A DNA stretch of 18,031 bases, from contig JAGLDW010000551.1 in assembly GCA_023145395.1 (NCBI GenBank), forward strand, positions 1 to 18,031. The letters run 5' to 3'. Under the pieces are notes generated by a model that worked only from the letters and a program-made list of their open reading frames with translations, had not been told where the DNA came from and did not search any database. The position numbers were made by a program, and so were the translations under genes. Shown piece by piece: positions 6,247-13,534 of the stretch (position 1 is its first letter; each line of letters begins with the position of its first letter). Origin of the DNA: Lentisphaeria bacterium. Lineage in GTDB: Bacteria; Verrucomicrobiota; Lentisphaeria; Oligosphaerales; Lenti-02.

Positions 6247-7476
6247 CTAGATATCGTGGCAGAAGAGACCGTCGCGCAACTTGGGTTCGAACCAGGTGGA
6301 CTTTGGCGGCATGATGTCGTTATCGTCGGCAATGTCCATGAGCTGCTCGATCGTGGTGGGATACATGGAGAGAGCCACCTTGGCTTCGCCACTGTCGACG
6401 CGTGCTTCCAGCTCTGCCGTCCCCCGAATTCCGCCGACAAAATCGATGCGCTTGCTGGTGCGTGGGTCGTCAATGCCAAGAATGGGTGCGAGGAGGAGGT
6501 CCTGAAGCAGGCTGACATCGAGGCGGTCCACCGGCGAAAGGGCGGATGCATCACCCTTGTATGACAGTCGCCACCACTCTTTTTCGACGTAGAGATGCAC
6601 CGTTCCGGGTGAGTCCGGGGACGCGCTGTCGGCCTTGCTCACATCAAATGCTTTGCCCGCCGCATCGAGCAGACTCTGTGGTGTCAGCCCGTTGAGGTCG
6701 AAGACCACGCGGTTGTAGGGCAGGATATGGAGCTGGCTGGCGGGGAAGGTGACGGTGAGGAAGCCGTTGTACTCCTCCTCTCCCGTATGGTTGGGATTGG
6801 CCTTCTTGAGGCTGGCGCGAGCGCGGCTGGCACTGGCGGCCCTGTGGTGCCCATCGGCGATGTAGAGGCTGGGGATGTCCGTGAAGGCCTGGCCCAGGGC
6901 ATCCGTGTCCGCAGCGGCCACGCGCCAGCCAGTGTGTCCCACGCCATCGTCCGCGACAAAGTCGAAGAGGGGAGTGGCGCCCATGGTCCGCGCGACGATC
7001 TCGTCGATTGCGGCGGAGTCGCGGTAGGTGAGGAAGACCGGCCCCGTCTGACTGCGGAGGGTCATGATGTGGCGCGTGCGGTCGTCCTCTTTGGTTTGGC
7101 GTGTCTTCTCATGTTTTTTGATGATCTCGGCATCGTAGTCGTCCACGGAAGCGGCGGCGGCGACACCGGTCTGCCTGTGCCCGTTCATGACGAGAGAGTA
7201 GACGTAGAACGAGGGGGGAGCATCCGCCGTGAGCGGGACTTCGCGGCATAGACGCTGGTAGTTCTCGAGTGCCTTTTCATACACGCAGTCGTCGTAGGCA
7301 TCGACCGATTCGGGAAGCTCGATCTCGGCGCGGGCCACACGCATGAAGCCGATGGCATTGCCAGCCGCAAGCGCGGCGGCTTCCTGCCGGTTGACCACAT
7401 CGTAGGGGGGCTGCGCCACTAGATTCGCCTTGGTGCCCGGAGGCATGACTGCGGGGAAGGGACGTAGGGTGGCCAT
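6247..7476 (-). CDS. DUF1015 family protein
   Basis: A 409-residue cytoplasmic protein covering the full DUF1015 family length. Family signatures are plain: PPYDVVN (23-29), the IKKHEKTRQTKEDDR stretch (119-133) and YIADGHHRAASA (205-216). The conserved charged and His residues suggest an enzyme, but no reaction is established to my knowledge. In other bacteria the family often sits near serine-biosynthesis genes; none is present here. The start is ATG at 7476, preceded by GAGGAG six bases upstream. An in-frame upstream start at 7530 would bury that site. It converges on the lipoprotein gene ending at 6218, with only 28 bases between stops and no hairpin terminator visible there. Confidence 0.9.
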   Translation of the reverse strand: MATLRPFPAVMPPGTKANLVAQPPYDVVNRQEAAALAAGNAIGFMRVARAEIELPESVDAYDDCVYEKALENYQRLCREVPLTADAPPSFYVYSLVMNGHRQTGVAAAASVDDYDAEIIKKHEKTRQTKEDDRTRHIMTLRSQTGPVFLTYRDSAAIDEIVARTMGATPLFDFVADDGVGHTGWRVAAADTDALGQAFTDIPSLYIADGHHRAASASRARASLKKANPNHTGEEEYNGFLTVTFPASQLHILPYNRVVFDLNGLTPQSLLDAAGKAFDVSKADSASPDSPGTVHLYVEKEWWRLSYKGDASALSPVDRLDVSLLQDLLLAPILGIDDPRTSKRIDFVGGIRGTAELEARVDSGEAKVALSMYPTTIEQLMDIADDNDIMPPKSTWFEPKLRDGLFCHDI

Positions 7477-8003
7477 GGATTGCTCCTCGTTCGCCTTGCT
7501 GTGCGTGTCCGTTGTGTCAGAGTGATGCAAACCAGCACTATACAGTCTTGCATTCGAAATGCCTGACTGTAGCAGGGCGCCGGAGTAACGCCTCAGTCTT
7601 GTGGGGTATCACCGAGGATGGCGAACACCAGCGGCATCCCGAAGCACTTGGAGGGCGGTTGCCCTCAACCGCCGTGTCCCCACGTAACTGAGGGGTTACG
7701 CGCCGGAACGCAAACACGCTGTTCTCCGAGGCAAGGTTTTCGGTCTTCCTCTTCAGAGTTTGTGTCAGTCTTCTCGTTGCCGCTATTGCACAGGATGTTT
7801 ACGAATGGCCCCGTAGGCGTCACTGCATTTGGGCCAGTTTTTTTGCAGTTCGCGCACGACTTGCGGAGGCGGCGGGCGGTGGGTACGGTGGAGGTGTGCG
7901 GATGAGGAGTGGAGATTCACTTCTTCCCCTGTTCCATTTGAAAAATATACACAAACAAATAAAAGCATAAAGACCTCCGTTGTTTAGAAAAAGGGAGTTT
8001 GCG
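7477..8003. other. Intergenic region with REP elements and no supported gene
   Basis: This 527-base divergent gap holds a TATAGT on the minus strand (7537-7542) that could be the -10 of the DUF1015 gene, although no good -35 pairs with it. It also holds the inverted REP-like element and a G-rich run (7865-7883, GG/GGG blocks) that could fold as a two-quartet structure. A distinctly AT-rich stretch (7936-7990) follows just before the beta-helix gene, with TTGAAA (7938-7943) and TAAAAG (7960-7965) as a weak promoter pair. Short open frames in 7618-7968 show no family resemblance or ribosome binding site. Confidence 0.5.
7585..7700. repeat. REPIN-like inverted pair of REP-type hairpins
   Basis: Two inverted copies of a 22-base unit bound the element. 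The left copy (7585-7606) starts GTAACGCCTCAGT and ends GTGGGG. The right copy (7679-7700) is its inverse, with CCCCACGTAACTGAGG. The right copy keeps an internal GTAAC/GTTAC hairpin, which is decayed in the left copy. Both outer edges carry a CGCCGG flank. Between them lies a perfect 8-bp hairpin, GGCGGTTG (7654-7661) with CAACCGCC (7666-7673) around a CCCT loop. A third, better preserved copy is at 18010-18031. Confidence 0.7.
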
Positions 8004-11000
8004 ATGAAAGTCTTCTGTTTGCTTTTGGTGATGGCAGCTGGGTGCATGGCCGCAGGTCCCATTGTCTTCTGGACAAGTGATCCGGTTCGCCCAAATGAAA
8101 CGGTTCTGGTCGCGGGAAGCGGATTCGGTGATGGTGCAGTGGTTGAGCTGGTCTCGCTGGCAGCTGAGCGCGGAGATGTGCCGAGCGGCGCGTTGGTGTG
8201 GCCGCCCGGAGTCGATGTCGTGAAGGTCAAGCCCTTGCAGTCCTCGAACGAATCGCTGAAGTTTGTTTTGCCTGCGGAGTCCGCAGTTGGAGTTTGGCTT
8301 TTGCGAGTGCGGACAAAATCGGACGCTGTGTCGCCACCAGCTCGGTTGAATGCTCCCTCCGTCTACTGGTTGCAGGGGGATGCCGGTCGGGTTTTGGCTT
8401 CGCCTGGCGGCTGGGTGCGCGTGTTCGGCCGATGCATGCGCCTGGGCGAATCGGATCCCGCGCTGCTCTTGCTCTCCAAAGGAGGCAATAGAAAGGTCGA
8501 GCTTGTTTTGGACCGTCTGTCTCCCTGGCATGTCCGCGGGAAACTTCCATCAGACCTCGCACTTGGGGAGTGGAAAGTCTTTGTCCACAATGGTTTTGGC
8601 GGACCGGCGGGCTGGATGCACGCGGGGCAGATCACGGTGGCGCGGCGCGAACAATGGCCGAGAAAAGTGTTCAATGTACGTGACTTCGGCGCGCAGGGAC
8701 AGGGGGGGTACGAGGATGTCAGCGCCATCCAGGCGGCACTTGACGCTGCTGGGAAAAATGGTGGTGGCGTGGTGTATCTTCCGCGTGGCCGCTATCTATT
8801 CGAGGGAACTCTCGAATTGCCCAAACGCACCGTTCTGCGCGGCGAGAACCGAAGCCTGGTCAGCATCAACTGGCCGGACACCACGGAACCCTACACGCTC
8901 GTCAAGGGGAGCGATCATTTTGGCGTCGAGGACCTGACGCTGTATGCGAGCAACTACAGGCATGCCATCGAGGGGGACATTCGTGTCCCAACTGCTGGAC
9001 ACTGTTTTGTGCGCCGTGTCACGCTGCGGGCGGTCATCTATCGCGGCCACCTCAAACCCGAGCAGGTGGACGAGCGGTTCCGTGCTTCGCTCAAGTTGTC
9101 CTCAGGGGGAGGGGACACGATTCGACTTGGGGGGGAGAACATTGAGGTGACGGACTGCGATCTCTACGGATCCGGACGTGCACTGCTACTGTTTGGAGTA
9201 CGCGGTGGAGTGGTGTCCAACAACCGCTTCTACAACGGTCGTTGGGGATGGTATTGCATCACGGGTGCGGATGGGCTGGCCTTCGAGAACAACGTGCTGA
9301 CCGGCGCGGATCTGATGAGCACTGGTGGCGGCATCAACTGCCTGGGAAGCGTCTACTCCGAGAATGTGTACTATGCCGGCAACACAATCGCCCGCTGTCA
9401 CGGCTGGGACCGGGAGGCCATGACCAGCGATGCCGGCGGAGGTCCCTACCATGGGCCTGTGGGCACAGTGGACGGTGTTATGCTCGTGCTCCCAGAACCT
9501 GTCAATTGGCGTGGAGGGCCTGCGCGTTGGACTGGTGCCGCCGTGTTCATCCTGGGGGGAACGGGCATGGGTCAGCACCGACGCATCGTCCATGTCGCCG
9601 ACGACCGAAAAACCATCACCCTGGATCGTGCCTGGACTGTTGAGCCTGAGGTGGACAGCGTGATCACCGTCACCATGATGCAATGCAACTACCTTTTCAT
9701 CGACAACCACTTCGAGGATGCTGGAATCGCGCTGCAGTACTATGGGACAAGCGTCAATCACGTTGCTTCGGGCAACACCAGCACGCGTTGCGGGGGATTC
9801 TACAATTCCGGTCGCTGGTACCATGGCTATCAGCCTAGCTGGTTCTGCCAGTTCCTCGACAACGAGATACTGGATGGCAACTGCTACCGTTTCGGCGCCA
9901 ACAACGCCACGGATTCTGGCCCATCCTATCTCGGCACCTACGGCTTGCAGGTGGGGGAGAACAGCGCGCCGCTGGCCTATTGCACGGTGCATAGGCGCAA
10001 CCATTTGCACAACAACGCGTTGATTCGTGTTCTTGGAGTGAGCGAGGAGCACCCCGGTGTGCGGGATATCGTGATCGAGCACAATACCGTGGAAAATGCG
10101 GATGTGGGAATACACGTGGATGCGGGATGTGTCGGAGTTCTGCAACGCGGCAATGTCTTCAAGAATGTTGTGCAGAAGCAGTACGACCCCGAGGCTAATC
10201 GTGCCCGGCGCATGGCTTTGCGCACCAAACTGCTGAATCAGAAAGAACCCGTTTTCCACGCCAGCTTCGAAAAGCGCAATGGCCGTTTTGTGCCCGAAGT
10301 ATCCGGCAATGCCTTCACGGGGACAGTCACCAGCGGAGAGGTGATATTCGAGCAGGGTCTGAAGGGCCAGGCAGCCCATTTTGATGGAAAGGGCTACATC
10401 CAGGTGCACGATCGCGCTTTGCTGCGGTTTCCGAAGACCACCATTTCAGCTTGGATTCTCCCAGATCAGATTCGAGGCCGGTGGGGGGTGATGGCCAAAC
10501 GCGATCGGAATGGGGCGACCGCGTTTGTGCTCGCGATTCGGGAGGGGGGAGTGACTTTCGAAGGAACGGATGTGAAAGGGAAGTGGACCTACAACTACCA
10601 GTCTAAACCCGTTGTGCGCGAGGGGCAGTGGACGCACGTTGCGGCTACCTGCGAAGAGGGCAAGGTCGTCCGAGTGTACTGCGATGGGGAGATGGTGGGT
10701 CAGAGGAAGGTGGACGCCATGCTCGTCGACAACCAGTACCCGCTGACGATCGGCTTTGAGGCTTGGGGGGGAGAAGACACGAATCCCCGAGCCTCCGGTA
10801 ATTTCATGGGACTGATCGACGAGGTGAAAATCTGGTCTAGGATCCTGAGCGATGCGGAGTTGAAGAGCGAATGGTCGTCGCTAGCCGGGCAGGCTGACAT
10901 GGACAGTCTTCGTCGCAAGCGGGATGCCATTCGCTTGGCGGAGGAGACCAAAAAGCTGGAGCAGGAACTGAAACTGCCGTCGGACAGCAAGTGGAGACTT

Positions 11001-11504
11001 ATTGCCGCAACGGCGTTCGAGGGGACGAAAATTCCACAGGGGTGGACATGTTTGAGGGGTGGGTGGAAGATCAAGGATGGGACTCTGCAGTGCTCGTCTG
11101 TTAGCTTTCTGGCTCTGGACAGGAAATTGTCGTTGCCTGTGCGCATCGAGTACGATGCGCGTTCGGCCGACCCAAGCGATCTTAGTGCCTTCTTTGGCAC
11201 GAAGGCGGACACATACAGCGGAGGGTATTTCATCGGTTTTGCATCGAACGGCAATCAGGAGAACAAGATCCTGCGTCTTGGCGAGGAGGTCGCGAGGACA
11301 GGAAAACCGAATGCCGTGCCCGGAAAATGGCACCATGTGGTGTGCGAGATCGACGTGGGCGGAGAGGTGCGTCTCGGAGTGGATGGACACCCCGTTTTGA
11401 GTTACAGTGACCCGAAGCCCGTCGTCTCTGCCGACACGGCGGGAGTGCTGGCCTGGGGCAAGGGCGAGTTCGATAATATCCGAATCTTCACAGGAAAGAA
11501 ATAG
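8004..11504 (+). CDS. Large secreted pectate-lyase-3-type beta-helix protein with LamG and concanavalin-like C-terminus
   Basis: This 1166-residue exported protein starts with MKVFCLLLVMAAGCMAAG, a signal peptide; a lipobox ending at Cys14 is also conceivable. Residues about 18-215 form beta-rich TIG/Ig-like modules. The parallel beta-helix (about 220-745) opens with KVFNVRDFGAQGQGGYEDVSAIQ and GGGVVYLPRGRY, the hallmark of Pectate_lyase_3 and GH28-related proteins. Residues about 749-956 form a LamG-like domain (ASFEKRNGRF through FMGLIDEVKIWSRILSDAEL). Residues about 996-1166 form another concanavalin-like jelly roll resembling the DUF1080/keto-disaccharide-hydrolase group. This architecture suits binding and cleavage of a complex polysaccharide outside the cell, but the substrate and chemistry (lyase or hydrolase) cannot be read. 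ATG 8004 is chosen over TTG 7980 because AAGGGAG (7991-7997) precedes it. The next gene starts one base after its stop. Confidence 0.85.
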   Translation: MKVFCLLLVMAAGCMAAGPIVFWTSDPVRPNETVLVAGSGFGDGAVVELVSLAAERGDVPSGALVWPPGVDVVKVKPLQSSNESLKFVLPAESAVGVWLLRVRTKSDAVSPPARLNAPSVYWLQGDAGRVLASPGGWVRVFGRCMRLGESDPALLLLSKGGNRKVELVLDRLSPWHVRGKLPSDLALGEWKVFVHNGFGGPAGWMHAGQITVARREQWPRKVFNVRDFGAQGQGGYEDVSAIQAALDAAGKNGGGVVYLPRGRYLFEGTLELPKRTVLRGENRSLVSINWPDTTEPYTLVKGSDHFGVEDLTLYASNYRHAIEGDIRVPTAGHCFVRRVTLRAVIYRGHLKPEQVDERFRASLKLSSGGGDTIRLGGENIEVTDCDLYGSGRALLLFGVRGGVVSNNRFYNGRWGWYCITGADGLAFENNVLTGADLMSTGGGINCLGSVYSENVYYAGNTIARCHGWDREAMTSDAGGGPYHGPVGTVDGVMLVLPEPVNWRGGPARWTGAAVFILGGTGMGQHRRIVHVADDRKTITLDRAWTVEPEVDSVITVTMMQCNYLFIDNHFEDAGIALQYYGTSVNHVASGNTSTRCGGFYNSGRWYHGYQPSWFCQFLDNEILDGNCYRFGANNATDSGPSYLGTYGLQVGENSAPLAYCTVHRRNHLHNNALIRVLGVSEEHPGVRDIVIEHNTVENADVGIHVDAGCVGVLQRGNVFKNVVQKQYDPEANRARRMALRTKLLNQKEPVFHASFEKRNGRFVPEVSGNAFTGTVTSGEVIFEQGLKGQAAHFDGKGYIQVHDRALLRFPKTTISAWILPDQIRGRWGVMAKRDRNGATAFVLAIREGGVTFEGTDVKGKWTYNYQSKPVVREGQWTHVAATCEEGKVVRVYCDGEMVGQRKVDAMLVDNQYPLTIGFEAWGGEDTNPRASGNFMGLIDEVKIWSRILSDAELKSEWSSLAGQADMDSLRRKRDAIRLAEETKKLEQELKLPSDSKWRLIAATAFEGTKIPQGWTCLRGGWKIKDGTLQCSSVSFLALDRKLSLPVRIEYDARSADPSDLSAFFGTKADTYSGGYFIGFASNGNQENKILRLGEEVARTGKPNAVPGKWHHVVCEIDVGGEVRLGVDGHPVLSYSDPKPVVSADTAGVLAWGKGEFDNIRIFTGKK

Positions 11505-11505
11505 T

Positions 11506-12612
11506 ATGAAGGTGCTTGTGATGGGGAGCTTGGTCTGCATGGCTTTTAACCTGGCGGCTCGGGCTGAACCGGTGCGAGAGGTAACGGCGTCGGCCGTTTC
11601 CATTGCGGCGATTCAGGAGGCGGTGAACGCGCTTGGTGGTGCGGGCAGAGTACGCATTCCGGCGGGTGAGGGTGAGGCTATTGGCACGCTAACGATCCCC
11701 GGAGGCATTGACCTTGTGGGTGCGGGAGTTGGTAGGACGCGTCTGTTTCGTGCTGGGAAGACTCCGGCGAAAAGCTCTGAACCCGTGATCCGCATCGATG
11801 GGAAAAATGGACTTCCCACGCAGGTGAGTGGTCTCGAGTTGAGGGGCTTCCAAGATCCAAAGAACACGGCATGGGACACGGGGTTGGTGTTGATTGGCGT
11901 GCGTGATTTCCGGGTTCACCACTGCCGGTTTGAAAGATTCGGGATGGCTGCGGTCAGCGCTCGAGGCGTGTCGAGAGGAGTGGTGGATCATTGCGAGTTC
12001 ACCGACAACTACAAACGGTCCATCGCAAATGTCGGATACGGCGTGGTGGTGTACGGGCCGGGCAGATGGCGCGAGACATTCGAACCCGGTAGTGCGGATG
12101 CGGTGTTCATCGAGGACTGTGTGTTTCGCGGGCAGCGGCATGCCGTCGCCTCCAACAACGGTGCGCACTATGTGTTTCGCCACAACCATATCATTGGCAA
12201 TGACAACAGTCAGGCGGTGGATGCCCACGGGCCCGGCTATGGTTCGAAATGTGGCACGCAATGGGTCGAGGTCTACGACAACGTGATCGAGAAGCCTCTT
12301 GCCGGAGTGAGCGCGATGATGCTTCGAGGCGGCGGCGGCGTAGTTTTCCGGAACACGATCCGGAACTACTTCACCGGCATTGTTCTGACACTGGATTTCG
12401 ATGGGCGTTTGGACTGGACGCGCCCCTATCCCATTCCCGAACAGGTTCGTGACATGTGGGTGTGGGACAACTCGCTGAACGGAAAGAAGACCCCCCCCGG
12501 GGTGCCGCCCCGTTCCGCAGGGCATATTCAGGCAGGCCGCGACTTTTTCACCAAAGCGAAGCCTGGCTACACACCGTACGCCTACCCCCATCCGTTGACC
12601 CGCCCGGAGTAG
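11506..12612 (+). CDS. Secreted right-handed parallel beta-helix protein
   Basis: A 368-residue exported protein. The signal peptide covers about 1-20 (MKVLVMGSLVCMAFNLAARA, cleavage before EPV). The rest is a single parallel beta-helix. An AIQEAVNALGGAGRVRIPAGEG cap (about 33-54) is typical of pectate-lyase-like folds. It is followed by repeated rungs such as FRVHHCRFERFG, GVVDHCEFTDNY, VFIEDCVFRGQ and YVFRHNHIIGND. No lyase or hydrolase catalytic motif can be assigned with certainty. AGGAAAG at 11492-11498, inside the end of the previous gene, is the ribosome binding site. The ATG follows the preceding TAG after one base, so the two are co-transcribed and probably act on the same polymer. 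Confidence 0.85.
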   Translation: MKVLVMGSLVCMAFNLAARAEPVREVTASAVSIAAIQEAVNALGGAGRVRIPAGEGEAIGTLTIPGGIDLVGAGVGRTRLFRAGKTPAKSSEPVIRIDGKNGLPTQVSGLELRGFQDPKNTAWDTGLVLIGVRDFRVHHCRFERFGMAAVSARGVSRGVVDHCEFTDNYKRSIANVGYGVVVYGPGRWRETFEPGSADAVFIEDCVFRGQRHAVASNNGAHYVFRHNHIIGNDNSQAVDAHGPGYGSKCGTQWVEVYDNVIEKPLAGVSAMMLRGGGGVVFRNTIRNYFTGIVLTLDFDGRLDWTRPYPIPEQVRDMWVWDNSLNGKKTPPGVPPRSAGHIQAGRDFFTKAKPGYTPYAYPHPLTRPE

Positions 12613-12912
12613 TCATGACTTGGATGAGAGGGAAGGGCAAGTCGTCGGCCATCGGTAAGCGGTCACCGGTCGCGGATCACTGGTCACTTGTCCGAACCTC
12701 GTCCCGAACCTCGTCCTCCTCCTCCTCCTTCCTCCTCCTCTTTCGCCCTCTTCATCGATTAGGAGGAGAGACGAGGCGAGGGATAAAGAGGGTTGGCTTC
12801 TCACATTTTGGAGCACTGGAGTTCGAGCTCAAGAGCAGCACTCCATGCCTCCATTCCTCCACCACTCCGTCGTCCTGTGGGATGACTGTGATTCTGAAAT
12901 CCAAAATGTGAG
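12613..12912. other. Repeat-rich intergenic region without a gene
   Basis: The 300 bases hold GGTCAC-type short repeats (about 12660-12690) and a 12-bp tandem duplication of CCGAACCTCGTC (12692-12703 and 12704-12715). A pyrimidine CCT tract (about 12715-12742) follows, partly complementary to the purine run at 12761-12776 (CCTCGTC with GACGAGG). Last comes a bounded inverted-repeat element (12800-12912). Frames reading through it are low-complexity Ser/Arg strings and are not believed to be coding. Confidence 0.6.
12800..12912. repeat. 113-bp element bounded by perfect 13-bp inverted repeats
   Basis: CTCACATTTTGGA (12800-12812) and TCCAAAATGTGAG (12900-12912) are exact inverted complements. 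A second inner pair, TGGAGT (12817-12822) and ACTCCA (12839-12844), is nested near the left arm. A run of CCATNCCTCC-like units follows. The right arm abuts the stop codon of the small membrane protein gene at 12913. It resembles a small non-autonomous mobile element or a long-armed hairpin; no transposase or target duplication is evident. Confidence 0.55.
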
Positions 12913-13113
12913 TCAATCCCCGCTCCAGCGGTCGCGTTCCTCCTTCGTCTTCGCCTTTGCGAGAAGGACAAAGGTGATGAGGACGAGTGCCGGGGTGAAC
13001 ACCATGAGGTTGACCAGGCGGAACCAAAGGGGGAGTCCGAACCAGCCGACGACGTGCAACGACAGCACGGTGGCAGCGAGTGCGGTGAGAATAGTGTGGC
13101 TTTTCCAATTCAT
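12913..13113 (-). CDS. Small two-helix membrane protein
   Basis: A 66-residue protein with two hydrophobic segments (about 7-30 and 32-53) and a charged KAKTKEERDRWSGD tail, so both ends probably face the cytoplasm. Strong amphipathic ordering, in contrast to the repeat-derived frames around it, suggests a real gene. The ATG at 13113 has only a modest GAGAG upstream. The stop directly adjoins an inverted repeat. No family is recognised and no neighbour gives a function. It stands alone among repeats, and the coding call is moderate. Confidence 0.55.
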   Translation of the reverse strand: MNWKSHTILTALAATVLSLHVVGWFGLPLWFRLVNLMVFTPALVLITFVLLAKAKTKEERDRWSGD

Positions 13114-13202
13114 AGCACTCTCATGGGTTGGCGATGGGAGTTTGATTCCGATTCACGAATGTGTGAGCAGCCTTTGGCTGGCGAATCGGCAGATTCTTTC
13201 AC

Positions 13203-13227
13203 CACGAAGACACGAAGGACACGAAGG
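13203..13227. repeat. Short CACGAAGG tandem motif
   Basis: Three near-identical units, CACGAAGA, CACGAAGGA and CACGAAGG, lie in tandem immediately before the longer array. Similar runs are scattered between genes in planctomycete and verrucomicrobial genomes, to my recollection. Confidence 0.6.
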
Positions 13228-13233
13228 GGAAAA

Positions 13234-13359
13234 TGGAGGACGAGACTCCCGGCGAGCCATGCCCTGCGAACTGCGCAATCCAGTGTCCCCTGGAGGGCGA
13301 GACTCCCGGCGAGCCATGCCCTGCGAACTGCGCAATCCACTGTCCCTCTGGAGGGCGAG
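13234..13359. repeat. Tandem array of a 57-58-bp unit (2.2 copies)
   Basis: Units start at 13234, 13291 and 13349 with TGGAGG(A/G)CGAG. The first two are nearly identical over their whole length; the third is cut after about 11 bases. Each unit contains GACTCCCGGCGAGCC, ATGCCCTGCGAA and CTGCGCAATCCA. A 22-base core of the unit recurs at window positions 1-22, showing that the family is dispersed. Unit spacing and lack of conserved spacers rule out a CRISPR array. Confidence 0.85.
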
Positions 13360-13534
13360 CGGCCCGCTGTGAAAGAGCATGGCACTCCAGCTCACGGATT
13401 TGCGGTGTCTGCACTGGGCTTGGCTCACCAGAGTCTTTTCCTCGATTCGTTCCGCAGTCACTGTGCGGACCAAAAGAAGTCTGGGGCGGGTGGGGCAAGC
13501 GATAGTGGAAGTATGAGATCGTGTTTTTCTGCCG

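Larger units (their letters stand above)
13114..13534. other. Repeat-rich intergenic region without a gene
   Basis: These 421 bases contain the CACGAAG tandem motif, the 57-58-bp tandem array and a non-repetitive stretch (about 13370-13534) in which I see neither a gene nor a hairpin terminator. Open frames here are translations of the repeats (GETPGEPCPANCAI-type strings) and are left out. Confidence 0.6.

Noticed and set aside
7618..7968. Short open frames in the gap before the large beta-helix gene
   Set aside because: No ribosome binding site, overlap with the REP-like element, and no recognisable domain; a decayed regulator was considered but nothing supports it.
9186..10409. Antisense open frame of 407 codons opposite the large beta-helix gene
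   Set aside because: It lies wholly inside a gene with clear domains on the plus strand, has no family resemblance, and is the kind of long antisense frame expected from GC-rich repetitive beta-helix coding.
13234..13359. Possible CRISPR array
   Set aside because: Units are contiguous and nearly identical along their full length, with no variable spacers and no cas genes nearby.
13233..13505. Several open frames giving GETPGEPCPANCAI-type peptides
   Set aside because: They are translations of the 57-58-bp tandem repeat in different frames, without ribosome binding sites.
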